From contig NZ_VOSL01000142.1 of assembly GCF_007997005.1 (NCBI RefSeq), forward strand, positions 1-64,000: DNA of 64,000 bases. The letters are read 5' to 3'. Of this stretch, positions 45,007-54,073 are shown one piece after another. Under the pieces are notes generated by a model. It saw only the letters and a program-made list of their open reading frames with translations. It searched no databases and was not told the DNA's origin. The translations under genes and the position numbers were made by a program. The number at the start of each line of letters is the position of its first letter. Position 1 is the stretch's first letter. This DNA is from Lujinxingia vulgaris. GTDB taxonomy: Bacteria; Myxococcota_A; Bradymonadia; Bradymonadales; Bradymonadaceae.

Positions 45007-47163
45007 TCACTGCATCCGCGCCTCCAGCAGAGCCCGCAACGCTTTAACCCGCTCCGGGCGCTGCGCCGCCAGGTTGTTCTGCTCGCCGGGATCCACACTG
45101 AGATCAAAATACTCCTCCAGCCCCAGCGTGAAGTTCACGATCAACTTCTCATTCCCCAACACCACCGCCCGGTGGTGCTCCTTCCAGTTCGTGTAAGGCA
45201 AAAGCTCCGAAAACACCGGACGCTCCGGCACCTCCGCACGCCCCAGCATCACATCGGTCATGCTCCGCCCTCCGAACTCGGTGGGAATCGTCAGCCCGAA
45301 GAGATCGACCACCGTCGGCGCCACATCGATGATCGAGACCGGCCCCTCCACCTGACGGCCGAACCACCCGGGCACCCGCACCAGAAGCGGCACCTTGATC
45401 ACCGGATTGTAGAGCGTCTGGCCATGAAAATAGTGCCCGTGCTCATTAAACGCCTCTCCGTGATCGCTGGTCAGCACGATCACGACCTCATCGTAGAGCC
45501 CCTCCTCTTTGAGCTTGTCGATCACCCGCCCCACATACGCATCGGTAAACGCGATCTCCGAGTCGTAGTTGTTGATGTGGCGCTCCCGCGTCGTCTCGCC
45601 TCGGCCGAAATCGTACTCTTTATGACCGATCCAGCGCGCGTGCGGCTCAAAGAAGTGCACGAAGAGCGAGAAGGGTTCGGCCTCATCCCCCTTCTCGCGC
45701 CGCTCCCTGCCCAGCTGCTCGATCACCGGCTCCAGACGCTCCCAGGTGCGCGGCGCGGCGATGTCATCGTTGGACTCCGCGATCGAAAGCGCACCTTCAT
45801 TATCCCAGCGCTCAAACCCCTGATGCACATTACGGCGCTCATCGAAGTAGAAATGACTCGAAAACGCCTGGTTGCGCCACCCTCCGGCCTCCAGCACCTC
45901 GAACATCCCCACATTCTCCGGGCGCACCCGCGGGTAGTTATACTGCGCGCCCCACCACTTCATCTCGCTGGCGTAATTGCTGAACAGAAGCGGCGGCACC
46001 GAGCGGGGCGTATGCGGCGAGGTGGCGTAGGCATTTAAGAAGACGGTGGCGTCCTCGGCCAGCGCATCGATCCGGGGCGTCGTCGGCCGCTCGTATCCGG
46101 CATAGCCCATATGATCCTGGCGCAACGTGTCGACCAGAATCATCACCAGGTTTTTGGGCGGCTCAGGGATCGCCTCAAACCGGTCGATCTGCGCTTTATC
46201 CCCGGCCGCAACCGCCAGCTGCACCGCGCGCCGCGCCGGGTGCTCCGCCGAGGTCAGCGCGATCTGCGCTCCTTCGTCGGCGCACTCCTCCCCCTCCTCG
46301 CAGTCCTCAAACGCAAACGCCTCGCCGCCCTGGCTTCCCACATCCACCAGACGCGGCGCGATCATCGAGACCAGCGGCGCATCCCGCAACGTCGCCTGCC
46401 GCATCGCCGCACTCGACACCGCCCAACCGGGTGCCAGGGCAGCACACACAACCGCCAGCACCGCCCCGACCGCGGGCACGCCCCACCGCCACACAGGGCT
46501 CGCCGGCGACACCTTCGCCATCGCCCACATCACCGCTGGCACCAGCACCACGCCGGCCACCCCCATCTGCAACGTCGCGCTATCCCACACGCTGAGCCCG
46601 GCCGCCCACCGGTACCCCACCACAAGCGCCCCTACAGCTCCCACACCGTAAACGCCAGCAACAAGACGGGTCCACATACCGCCCATCCCCAGCCGCTGCA
46701 CCACCCAGAGGATCCCCCCATACACCAGCGGAGCTACCACCAACGCCCCGGCAGCCAACCCTGCCGATACAAGCCCCAGCCCCAGCGCCTGAAACGAGAC
46801 CCGCACCATCTTCGAGGTCACGACGAGATGCGTGCCCAGCACCCCACCGCCGATCATGGCCAGCATCACCGGCGCGCTCAACAGCCCGGCCGCCACCCGA
46901 CGGTCCACCTCCTCGCGCTTCAACGCCTCGCCCGGGGGCCAGACACTCATGCGACGACACACGTCGAGCGCGATCGCCACCACCACCCCCAACGCCGCGC
47001 CGTAGAGCACCTGCCACACCCCCAGCAAGCCATACGCCGCCATCACATAACTCGCCCCGAGCCCCTCAACCTCTCCCCACACCGCCGCCGCACTCCACAG
47101 CGCCAGCACCGCCCCGACAACCACCCCCGCACGCACACCCTCGACTACCGCTCGCATGGCCAC
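45007..47163 (-). CDS. Membrane sulfatase/alkaline-phosphatase-superfamily hydrolase
   Basis: The first 320 residues hold about seven hydrophobic helices, followed by a periplasmic sulfatase-fold domain of about 380 residues. Motifs are NLVMILVDTLRQDHMGYAGY (metal aspartates), FLNAYATSPHTPRSVPPLL at the nucleophile position, VIVLTSDHGEAF (metal ligands) and HGQTLYNPVIKVPLLVR. The usual sulfatase C/S-x-P-x-R core is not matched cleanly, so the nucleophile may be Ser or Thr as in phosphotransferase relatives; true sulfatase activity is not assured. Start: GTG at 47163 has AAAGGAG 6 bases upstream; the frame also has an ATG at 47157 and a GTG at 47199. It has no obvious operon partner and is upstream of a long repeat array. 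Confidence 0.85.
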   Translation of the reverse strand: MAMRAVVEGVRAGVVVGAVLALWSAAAVWGEVEGLGASYVMAAYGLLGVWQVLYGAALGVVVAIALDVCRRMSVWPPGEALKREEVDRRVAAGLLSAPVMLAMIGGGVLGTHLVVTSKMVRVSFQALGLGLVSAGLAAGALVVAPLVYGGILWVVQRLGMGGMWTRLVAGVYGVGAVGALVVGYRWAAGLSVWDSATLQMGVAGVVLVPAVMWAMAKVSPASPVWRWGVPAVGAVLAVVCAALAPGWAVSSAAMRQATLRDAPLVSMIAPRLVDVGSQGGEAFAFEDCEEGEECADEGAQIALTSAEHPARRAVQLAVAAGDKAQIDRFEAIPEPPKNLVMILVDTLRQDHMGYAGYERPTTPRIDALAEDATVFLNAYATSPHTPRSVPPLLFSNYASEMKWWGAQYNYPRVRPENVGMFEVLEAGGWRNQAFSSHFYFDERRNVHQGFERWDNEGALSIAESNDDIAAPRTWERLEPVIEQLGRERREKGDEAEPFSLFVHFFEPHARWIGHKEYDFGRGETTRERHINNYDSEIAFTDAYVGRVIDKLKEEGLYDEVVIVLTSDHGEAFNEHGHYFHGQTLYNPVIKVPLLVRVPGWFGRQVEGPVSIIDVAPTVVDLFGLTIPTEFGGRSMTDVMLGRAEVPERPVFSELLPYTNWKEHHRAVVLGNEKLIVNFTLGLEEYFDLSVDPGEQNNLAAQRPERVKALRALLEARMQ

Positions 47164-47281
47164 TCGCCACTCCTTTCGTCTTGTCCTGCTCCCCGCCACT
47201 GCGCACAGCTCCGCGCAACGACATCCGCAAACCCGAAGTTTGCCGCCGCCAAGGCTGCCATGAATGTAAGGCGCTTAAAAT

Positions 47282-47308
47282 AAAAAATCCCGAGCCGGAG
47301 CTCGGGAT
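47282..47308 (-). terminator. Intrinsic terminator of the small RNA
   Basis: An 8-bp stem (ATCCCGAG at 47287-47294 with CTCGGGAT at 47301-47308) with a 6-base loop is followed on the minus strand by six Ts (47282-47287). A second small hairpin (47312-47326) lies just before it. Confidence 0.85.
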
Positions 47309-47427
47309 CTCGCTCGCTTTGCGAGCTTAAAATATGTGTGCCCCCGGAGGAGAGAGACTAGCCATAGGACAAGCACCTGACTAACGGCCTGGGGGGAGTG
47401 CATGCCGACCGTCCTCCGTAGGGCACA
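47282..47427 (-). ncRNA. Structured small RNA candidate, 6S-like shape
   Basis: On the minus strand a promoter (47434-47461) is followed by an RNA of about 146 bases. GUGCCC-UA-CGGAGGA pairs with UCCUCCG-G-GGGCAC to close a 13-bp outer stem; inside are an open region, an inner stem (GCAUGCAC with GUGCUUGU) and a short apical part. After the long hairpin come a small GCTCGC/GCGAGC hairpin and a T-run terminator. An outer stem, central bubble and inner stem is the plan of 6S RNA, but no diagnostic primary sequence was recognised. No protein-coding frame competes. Confidence 0.55.
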
Positions 47428-47433
47428 GTTGGT

Positions 47434-47461
47434 ACTATAAGTCTGATTAAATAAGCGTCAA
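47434..47461 (-). promoter_or_regulatory. Sigma-70-type promoter for the small RNA
   Basis: The minus strand reads TTGACG (47461-47456), a 16-base AT-rich spacer, then TATAGT (47439-47434). Transcription would start near 47427, at the foot of the outer stem. Confidence 0.7.
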
Positions 47462-47494
47462 CCACTTTCTCAAAAAAACTTCCCGGCGACACGT

Positions 47495-47762
47495 CTCTCC
47501 CCTGTGCCAGGCGTTCGAGCCTCTTCTCCCCATACCGATGCACGCGTGCCAGCCCTTCGATCATGACGCAAACGATCGAGTGCCAGGCATCCGGACGATC
47601 GGGTGCCACTGACGATCGAATGCCTGGCACCCGTTCATGATGCAGACGATCGGATGCCTGGCACCCGTTCATCGTAGGCACCCGATCATCGTACAGACGT
47701 TCGGGTGCCAGGCCTTCGATCACGGCGCCGCAGAAGTTCGGGTGCCTGGCACCCGTTCATGG
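47495..47762. repeat. Degenerate mixed-orientation dispersed repeats
   Basis: About nine copies occur in both orientations, such as TGTGCCAGGCGTTCGAG near 47503, GAATGCCTGGCACCCGTTC near 47617 and the palindromic GGGTGCCTGGCACCC at 47740-47754. Spacing is irregular, and several copies carry substitutions. Confidence 0.85.
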
Positions 47763-47801
47763 CCAGACCCTCGAGCCCCCTTACCCGCCCTCCCAGGCGC
47801 C

Positions 47802-48851
47802 TCACTGACGGCGACCGAACAACCCCGGCTCCGCCTCAATCGTCTCCCTCAACCTCCGATCCGCCTCCAACACCCCCACGTAATCCGGCGGCCCCTCCCA
47901 CCCTCGCGTCGCACCGCCTCCGCCCCGAGGCGCCAGCGCCCGCACCCTCCCCAGAAGACGCTCCACAAACCCCGCCGGCAACCCGCCCACCGCCTCGCTG
48001 CCGCGCGCATCCTGCGAGAGACGCTCGATCGCCTCCGCCCCCAGGTGCCGTCGTCGAATCAAATCCTGAAACGAATTCGCAAGCTCCACCACCCCGTAGC
48101 CATGCTCTCGCATCATCCCGGCCGCCACCCGCAAGACCGGCTCCAACGTCAGACTCTCATCGGCATACAGCACCAGCGCGGCCTGAAAATAGTTGGTGAT
48201 CGGCACCACCCGGGGACCGTACACCCAGAAGCGCCCCGGCGCGCTGTGCCGATCCAGGTGAATGAATATTCGCCCCACATTCCCGTCGATGCGCATCCGC
48301 GCGTAGCGCTCCAGAATCGAGGCCCGCGTCGTGCTGTAGACCCCTGCCCGGTCCAGGATCTCAAACAACCCGTCGCGATCGACTTTTCCCCCGGCAAGAT
48401 CGGCGTACAGCGAATAAATAAACGCGTCCTGCTCCGCATCGTCGCCAAACAAGGTCTCCGGCGCCGACGGTCCGCCCTCCCGCACCCGGAGCAGACTGTC
48501 CAGCTTATAGCCCACCTGCCCGCGCACCGCGCGAAAGCGCCCCTTCAAAATATTCTGCAGGGTCGGCTTGAGAATAAAAACATCGGGCCGAATCCCATCG
48601 AGCTCAAACTTCCTCTCCAGCTTCGGCCGCATCTGCGACGGACTCCCGCTGATAAAGGTCACCAGCGCGCGGCTCCCATCATTCTGGTGGGTCAACTCCT
48701 TGAGCAGGGTCACCACCCCGGGCACGTTGACCTTCTCCTCCGGAGTCTGCAGCGCCGTGCGAATCAGATCCCGCAGCGTATCGAAATCCGTACGCAGATA
48801 CGTCTTATCCAGATCCCACCGATAGATGTGGCGTACCATCAACTCCGACAC
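47802..48851 (-). CDS. HAD-like protein, possibly App1/DUF2183-type phosphatase
   Basis: The 349-residue protein opens with YRWDLDKTYLRTDF, an Asp-x-Asp-containing HAD-type nucleophile motif, followed by VTFISGSPSQM (motif II serine) and GYKLDSLLRV with a motif III lysine. This is the pattern of the App1 phosphatidate-phosphatase-like family. No membrane helix is seen. The frame starts at a GTG at 48851, with an alternative ATG at 48839; neither has a clear ribosome-binding site. It lies 12 bases after plsX on the same strand and is probably cotranscribed, which fits a lipid-related role but does not prove it. Confidence 0.6.
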   Translation of the reverse strand: MSELMVRHIYRWDLDKTYLRTDFDTLRDLIRTALQTPEEKVNVPGVVTLLKELTHQNDGSRALVTFISGSPSQMRPKLERKFELDGIRPDVFILKPTLQNILKGRFRAVRGQVGYKLDSLLRVREGGPSAPETLFGDDAEQDAFIYSLYADLAGGKVDRDGLFEILDRAGVYSTTRASILERYARMRIDGNVGRIFIHLDRHSAPGRFWVYGPRVVPITNYFQAALVLYADESLTLEPVLRVAAGMMREHGYGVVELANSFQDLIRRRHLGAEAIERLSQDARGSEAVGGLPAGFVERLLGRVRALAPRGGGGATRGWEGPPDYVGVLEADRRLRETIEAEPGLFGRRQ

Positions 48852-48863
48852 GTCCCTCTCCCC

Positions 48864-49931
48864 TCACCCCTGACTCAAGCCGGTATCCAACGCCTCGGCG
48901 ATCGCCGCCGGCAACTCCGCGCGTACATTCTTAATCGCCAGGCGCAACGCATTGCCCACCGCCCGGCGCCCCGATCGCGGATGGCACAAGATCACCACCT
49001 TCTCCAAACCCAGCAGAGGCGCCCCACCATAGGCCTCAAAATCCGTGAGTTGTTTGATCTTCTGAAGCCCGCCGCTCAACAACTTCAGCCCCATCCGCCA
49101 TGCCATGCGCTCGTGGTAGGCCGCGCGGGCCAGATCAAAAGCCGCCTCACTGACCCCCTCCAAAATCTTGATCGCCACATCCCCGACAAACCCCTCACAG
49201 ACCACCACATCGGCAAGCCCTCGCGGGATCTCGTGCCCCTCGATATTGCCATAAAAGTGAATCGCCTCATGGCGACTCAACAACGCATGCGCCTGCACCA
49301 CCTCCGGCGTCCCCATCGTGCTCTCGCGGCTGTTCGATAAGAGCGCCACCCGCGGCCGCTCATTTCGACTCACAATCCGCGCATACGCCGAGCCCATCAA
49401 CCCGAACCCCAGCAGTTCCTCGGGCCTGGCCCTCAGGCTCGCCCCCACATCCAGAATCAAACTAAAAGGATCCTCAGCCTCTCCCCGCACCCTGGGCGTC
49501 GGATACACGCTCGCCAGCGCCGCCCGCCCCAGCCCTCCCACCAGCCCGAAATGCCGCGTCGCCGCCAGCACCGCCGCTCCCGGGTGCCCCGCCGACACCA
49601 GCGCATCAGCCTCTCCGGCTTGCACCAACGCACACGCCTGCACGATCGACGCGTCCGAGCGCGCCTCCAACGCCACCTGCGCCCTCTCCCCCATCCCGAT
49701 CACCGTAGGCGCATGATAAAGCTGAATCCGCTCCGAGTTATGATCCAACTCAAAGAGCGCTTCGGTCATCGCGATCTCATCGCCCACCAGCAAGAAATTT
49801 ACCCCCTGCCCCACCCCTCCCCTCAGGCTCGCCTCCGCCACCGCCGCCACAACGGCCGCCGGCGCATGATCCCCACCCATCGCATCCACCGCGATCGTTA
49901 TCGACTCTTCGCTCCTCACGATCCTCGCCAC
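48864..49931 (-). CDS. plsX: Phosphate acyltransferase PlsX
   Basis: The 355-residue protein has the family start TIAVDAMGGDHAP (about 12-24), the loop DALVSAGHPGAAVLAATRHF (about 109), LILDVGASLRARPE, CEGFVGDVAIKILEGVSE and the C-terminal GGAPLLGLEKVVILCHPRSG. It makes acyl-phosphate from acyl-ACP and phosphate for phospholipid synthesis. The substitution of HPG for the usual NTG in the VSAGNTGA loop is unusual. The start is a GTG at 49931 with a weak ribosome-binding site; a GTG at 49919 is an alternative. rpmF, fabH and other usual neighbours are absent. Confidence 0.93.
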   Translation of the reverse strand: MARIVRSEESITIAVDAMGGDHAPAAVVAAVAEASLRGGVGQGVNFLLVGDEIAMTEALFELDHNSERIQLYHAPTVIGMGERAQVALEARSDASIVQACALVQAGEADALVSAGHPGAAVLAATRHFGLVGGLGRAALASVYPTPRVRGEAEDPFSLILDVGASLRARPEELLGFGLMGSAYARIVSRNERPRVALLSNSRESTMGTPEVVQAHALLSRHEAIHFYGNIEGHEIPRGLADVVVCEGFVGDVAIKILEGVSEAAFDLARAAYHERMAWRMGLKLLSGGLQKIKQLTDFEAYGGAPLLGLEKVVILCHPRSGRRAVGNALRLAIKNVRAELPAAIAEALDTGLSQG

Positions 49932-50024
49932 TCCCGCTGACCCGCGTCATAAGTACTCACTCGAACTCGCTCACCCTACCACATGCGCGATCGCCTGACA
50001 CCGCGACGTGACACCCAACCACTC

Positions 50025-50192
50025 GAGATCGAACGCCTGGTACCCGATCTTCGACAGCATGATCGAACGCCTGGCACCCGATCCTAGCACCCGATCTTCG
50101 ACAGCATGATCGAACGCCTGGCACCCGATCTTCTCAATCATGATCGAACGCCTGGCACCCGATCCTGGCACCCGATCTTCTCAGGCACCCGT
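50025..50192 (+). repeat. Dispersed repeat, about 5 copies with orphan half-units
   Basis: Full GAACGCCTGGCACCCGATC copies alternate with orphan TGGCACCCGATCTTC or AGCACCCGATCTTC fragments. The spacers CGACAGCATGATC and TCAATCATGATC recur. It fills the gap between plsX and the phosphoesterase gene. Confidence 0.9.
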
Positions 50193-50202
50193 ACATCCCC
50201 GA

Positions 50203-51186
50203 TCAGGGACGCAGCTCCAACTGCGTCATCACCTGCTCCCCATGCACATTGAAGTCGATCACATTAAAGCGCAGCGCGTTGGCAAAACCACCCGGATTCC
50301 CCAGCTGATGCGTCCCCAGCGCATAGTCCACCGGCATCACATCATGCTTATGCCCGTGCAGAATCAGCGAATAGGGATCGATCAAGTCGATCGCCTCGAT
50401 CAACTCATCCGCGCCATCGGCCGGCTCCATCAAACCGCCAAACGATTTCGTCGCGCTGCGCGGATGCCAGTCCGAGCTGATGTGGTGATGCAAAAGCGTC
50501 ACCAGCCGTCGACCCTCCACCTGCGAGCGATGCCGCTCAATCCAGTCCAACGCCTCCGGGTAAATGCGTCCCACCGTGTTCGGCAACCACCGCTCCAGAT
50601 AATGCCGGTCGTCCACCGGGTCCCGGTTGCTGTCCAGCGCCAGCAGCGCCACCCCGCCCGGCAGCTCCTTGAGCATCGGCTCCCGCGGTGTCACCACCGG
50701 AAAAAAGTGCTCCATCGGCTCGCTGGGATAACTCTCATAGATGTTAAAACGATCGTGGTTCCCCGGAATCACCGTCAGCCGCTCTTCCCCCCACCAGCCG
50801 GTCACCTCCAGCGCCGCGCGCACATCGAGAAACTCCTCGGCCAGACCGCAGTGCACCAGATCCCCGGTGATCACCAGGTGGTCCACCCCCAGCCGGTGCA
50901 ACCCTACCAGCGTCTTTCGCACAAGCCCGTTGTAGAGCTTACGCGCCGAGCGATAATGATGCCCCACCTCATTGGAGATCGCCGAGATCTCATGCGAGAT
51001 GTTCTGCAACGAGACATGCGGCGAGATCAGATCCCGCAGCCGGCTGACCAACTCCACTTCGCCGGGCACATGCAGATCGGTGAGCTGCGCGAGCCTCAGG
51101 ATCGTATCCTCCGGACGGCGCAGATCCCGCGGCCGCGTCTTGTCCGTGCAGTCTATCCATTTAAAAATTGCTCCCGGCATGCTCAT
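50203..51186 (-). CDS. Calcineurin-like metallophosphoesterase
   Basis: The 327-residue protein has the complete metallophosphoesterase motif series: AQLTDLHVPG (about 33), VITGDLVHCG (about 104), VIPGNHDRF (about 138), LLHHHIS (about 233) and ILHGHKHD (about 275). It should hydrolyse phosphodiesters or phosphomonoesters with two metal ions. No signal peptide is seen, so it is cytoplasmic. The ATG at 51186 has GAGG 7 bases upstream. It lies 58 bases after the EcsC-like gene on the same strand. The substrate is unknown. Confidence 0.88.
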   Translation of the reverse strand: MSMPGAIFKWIDCTDKTRPRDLRRPEDTILRLAQLTDLHVPGEVELVSRLRDLISPHVSLQNISHEISAISNEVGHHYRSARKLYNGLVRKTLVGLHRLGVDHLVITGDLVHCGLAEEFLDVRAALEVTGWWGEERLTVIPGNHDRFNIYESYPSEPMEHFFPVVTPREPMLKELPGGVALLALDSNRDPVDDRHYLERWLPNTVGRIYPEALDWIERHRSQVEGRRLVTLLHHHISSDWHPRSATKSFGGLMEPADGADELIEAIDLIDPYSLILHGHKHDVMPVDYALGTHQLGNPGGFANALRFNVIDFNVHGEQVMTQLELRP

Positions 51187-51244
51187 GCCTGGCCCTCGAC
51201 GCTTCGCTTACAGGTTATCCCCCTCCAATTCGCTCACCACGATC

Positions 51245-53572
51245 TCAGCCTGCCAGACTCTCCGAGTCCTCTTCCAGGCCAATGTGGCGCACCCACTCCG
51301 GATACTTTCGCTCCAGAAAACGGTCGGTCAACACCGCCTGCGCCGCCTCACACAGATCATAGATCAGGGCCACGTTAAGCGACGCCCCCAGCAGCGCCCC
51401 CACCACCGGCAGCGCCCGCGAGGGCGCCGCCTCCACCGCCCGTCGCTGCAGATTGCGCGTCACCGCTCTCTTGGCCATCTCGCCGGCCTGTTGCGCCGCC
51501 CGCGCTCCCAGCTGCCGCTCCACCACCTGCGCAAGCCCGCGGCCCGCAAGCTGCGTCAGCCCCCCGTGCGCCACCGCCCCCACCATCAACGTCTTGCGCA
51601 GCACATACTCATTGAGGTTCTGCCTCACCAGCATCGGCTCCACCGCCGAGGGCCGACTTCCGCCGAGCGCCACCGCCAGAATCTCCATCGGAAGCTCCTT
51701 ATGCTCCCGCGGATCAAACCCGAAGTACCAGCAAAAACGACTGGAGATATCCGCCGCAATCGATAACAGCACCGGCACATCGGCCAGCGACAACATCCCC
51801 CAGCTAAAGGGTGCCAGGCCCCCGAACACCCCGCCGCTGACCGCTCCCAGAAGCAGCCGCTGCTTGCGCCGGCGTCGCAACATCCCGAACACCCGCTCCA
51901 CCGGAAGCTCGGCGATCGCCTCAAAATCGGCCACCTCCACACCGGCCTCGCCAAACTCCTCGACCACCTCCTGGCGAAGATCCTGGGCGGCCACGTGCGC
52001 CTCAAAACGCTCCATCCCCCGCTCCACCGCCCCACGCACAAGCCCGATCTCGCTGAGCCCGCTCCCCAGCCACTCCACCGGCGTAAACACCCGCTGCACC
52101 AGTCGGTGCACCCGGTTGGGATCCAGGCGGCGCTGCACAAAATACTTCACCCGCGCAGCCGCATGCTTGTCGGCATGCGACATCGTCACCCCGTCAAACT
52201 TACAGGTCAGCTGGTCAAACGCCCGCTCATAATCGCTGACCACCAGATACATCGACAGATCGTCCTCCCCGGCATACGGGTTTCGCGACCAGTCCACCCG
52301 CCCCCCCGCCCGCCGCACGAGCTGCACCGCGTGGCTATCCAACGCCAGGTTATGCACATACAGCCCGATCAGCTCCTCTTCGAGCCGATCCAGCTCCTCC
52401 CCAAGCCCCAACTCCTCCACGGCCAGCCGCACGCGATACGCCCTGGAGCCCACCCCGCGGCGCCGCCGTCCGCGTCGCGCCGCCATCAACTCCAAAAGCC
52501 TTTGCGCCCGGGCCGGATTGTAGGCCGCCGTGCGCCCAACCTCCGCAAAGAGCCACGTCTGCGCCGCGCTCCCCTCTCGCCAGAGACTCCCCAGCCAGCT
52601 CTCATAGAGCGTCTCCAGCCGGCTGTAATCTGCGTCAAAAGCGCGCCGGTTCAAATACCCCCGAAGCCGCTCCTGACGCTGCGGATCGTCCACGCTCAGG
52701 CGCACGGCGGCCTCCAGCGGACGCTCCAGCCACGCAAAGCTGAGCTGCCCCTGAAGCGTCGCATCCGCCATCACCTGCAGCCACACCTCCCGCTCCCTGG
52801 GCTGAACCTCCGCGGCCTGATCACACGCTTTCACCAGATTCTCCACCGTCGGGGAATGACGCCGCCCCTTTAAGCGCAACACCATCAGCGCGCTCAACAG
52901 CGCCCCCAGCTCCCAGTACGAGCCCTCCAGACAGAGCTCCACAAGCTCCATCAACCCGCGGCCCCCGCCGTCGTCCTTGCCCCCGCGTTCGCGGCGCTCA
53001 TCGCGCTCAAAGACCACCACCACCTCATAGAGCCAGGCCAGCTCATCGGGCAGCGCTCGCCCCAACAACCGCCCCCGGGCCTCCTCGACCAGGGCCTCCC
53101 GCTCGCTATGACGCCAGATCGCCAGCGTGGCCAGCGCCGCCATCGGATGCAGATACGTGCGATACGGGCTCATCGTGCGCCCGATCATCGCCAGCGCCTC
53201 CTCCCCCCGCTCACTCAACTCCGCGTACCCCTTCGCCGAGAGCACATCCCACAGCGGCTCGCTGACCAGCGTCTTCTGACGACGCCACACCCGCGAGTAC
53301 CCCAACATCTGTGCCATCCAGGCCGTTAACACCTCCCGACGCCTGTCCGGCGCATCGGAGAGCTGCTCGGCCACCACCGCCAGAATCTCATCGACCGGAC
53401 GTCGGGAGAGCGCCTCCCACAGCGCCTTAAAATCGTCGAGCGGAAGCCCCACCGCCCGCGCCTCCTCCTCCAGCGCCTCCACCTCGCTGGTCTCCGAGCC
53501 CAGCCCGGACGTCTCCAACGCTCCGGCCCCGGCCAACTCCTCGCTCTCAGGCTTCACAAACATCGGGCTCAT
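51245..53572 (-). CDS. Alpha-helical protein with an EcsC-like C-terminal domain
   Basis: The 775-residue protein is helical almost throughout. Residues about 25-480 look like an alpha-solenoid rich in Arg and Leu. The last 250 residues contain hydrophobic helices (GGVFGGLAPFSWGMLSLADVPVLLSI) and YFGFDPREHKELPMEILAVAL, the pattern of the EcsC family, membrane-associated proteins often linked to secretion or stress. A GGTGCCAGG at about 51790 reads GGLAP; it may be a lone repeat core or chance. The start ATG at 53572 has no clear ribosome-binding site. Function unknown. Confidence 0.65.
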   Translation of the reverse strand: MSPMFVKPESEELAGAGALETSGLGSETSEVEALEEEARAVGLPLDDFKALWEALSRRPVDEILAVVAEQLSDAPDRRREVLTAWMAQMLGYSRVWRRQKTLVSEPLWDVLSAKGYAELSERGEEALAMIGRTMSPYRTYLHPMAALATLAIWRHSEREALVEEARGRLLGRALPDELAWLYEVVVVFERDERRERGGKDDGGGRGLMELVELCLEGSYWELGALLSALMVLRLKGRRHSPTVENLVKACDQAAEVQPREREVWLQVMADATLQGQLSFAWLERPLEAAVRLSVDDPQRQERLRGYLNRRAFDADYSRLETLYESWLGSLWREGSAAQTWLFAEVGRTAAYNPARAQRLLELMAARRGRRRRGVGSRAYRVRLAVEELGLGEELDRLEEELIGLYVHNLALDSHAVQLVRRAGGRVDWSRNPYAGEDDLSMYLVVSDYERAFDQLTCKFDGVTMSHADKHAAARVKYFVQRRLDPNRVHRLVQRVFTPVEWLGSGLSEIGLVRGAVERGMERFEAHVAAQDLRQEVVEEFGEAGVEVADFEAIAELPVERVFGMLRRRRKQRLLLGAVSGGVFGGLAPFSWGMLSLADVPVLLSIAADISSRFCWYFGFDPREHKELPMEILAVALGGSRPSAVEPMLVRQNLNEYVLRKTLMVGAVAHGGLTQLAGRGLAQVVERQLGARAAQQAGEMAKRAVTRNLQRRAVEAAPSRALPVVGALLGASLNVALIYDLCEAAQAVLTDRFLERKYPEWVRHIGLEEDSESLAG

Positions 53573-53759
53573 CGGGCCAACCCTATCGTAGAAGTGCTCT
53601 CAACCATCGCCTCACCTGCCGCGCACCCGCCGCACGTCGGCTTTCTCATCCTAACACGCCAGCGCGGCGAGTTGTTCACCCCTTGCCCTTCCCCCCAGAC
53701 GTCACGTCGATCTGCCTGCCCTCAACACCACGACAAAGCTACACGCTGCGCGCTCCCTG

Positions 53760-54062
53760 ACCAGCGATCGAACCCCTGGCACCCGCACACCAATGATCGA
53801 ATGCCTGGCACCCGATCCTCGTCAGCACCCGATCCTCGTCATAGCGAATTCGATCGAACCCCTGGCACCCGATCTTGATCGTAGGAAACACGATCGAATG
53901 CCTGGCACCCGATCCTGGGCATAGCGAACTCGATCGAACGCCTGGCTCCCGGTCCCGAAGCTCCCGCACACCGCACTAAAGCTCGAACGCCTGGCTCCCG
54001 CACACCAGCACCCGTTCCTCGCCATAGCGAATTCGATCGAACCCCTGGCACCCGATCGAAGC
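53760..54062 (+). repeat. Dispersed repeat, about 9 irregular copies
   Basis: Copies alternate among GAACCCCTGGCACCCG, GAATGCCTGGCACCCG and GAACGCCTGGCTCCCG, with orphan CAGCACCCGATCCTCG fragments. The phrase ATAGCGAATTCGATCG or ATAGCGAACTCGATCG recurs as spacer. The 501-bp gap holds no gene that I can see. Confidence 0.9.
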
Positions 54063-54073
54063 CCCCCATCCCC

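Noticed and set aside
46425-46445. Repeat copy inside the sulfatase-like gene
   Set aside because: Only GGGTGCCAGGGC is shared, without the flanking GATCG arms; too short to assign.
46111-49340. Long plus-strand frames opposite the sulfatase-like, HAD-like and plsX genes
   Set aside because: These genes on the minus strand have clear motifs; the plus-strand frames are His/Arg/Pro-rich shadows.
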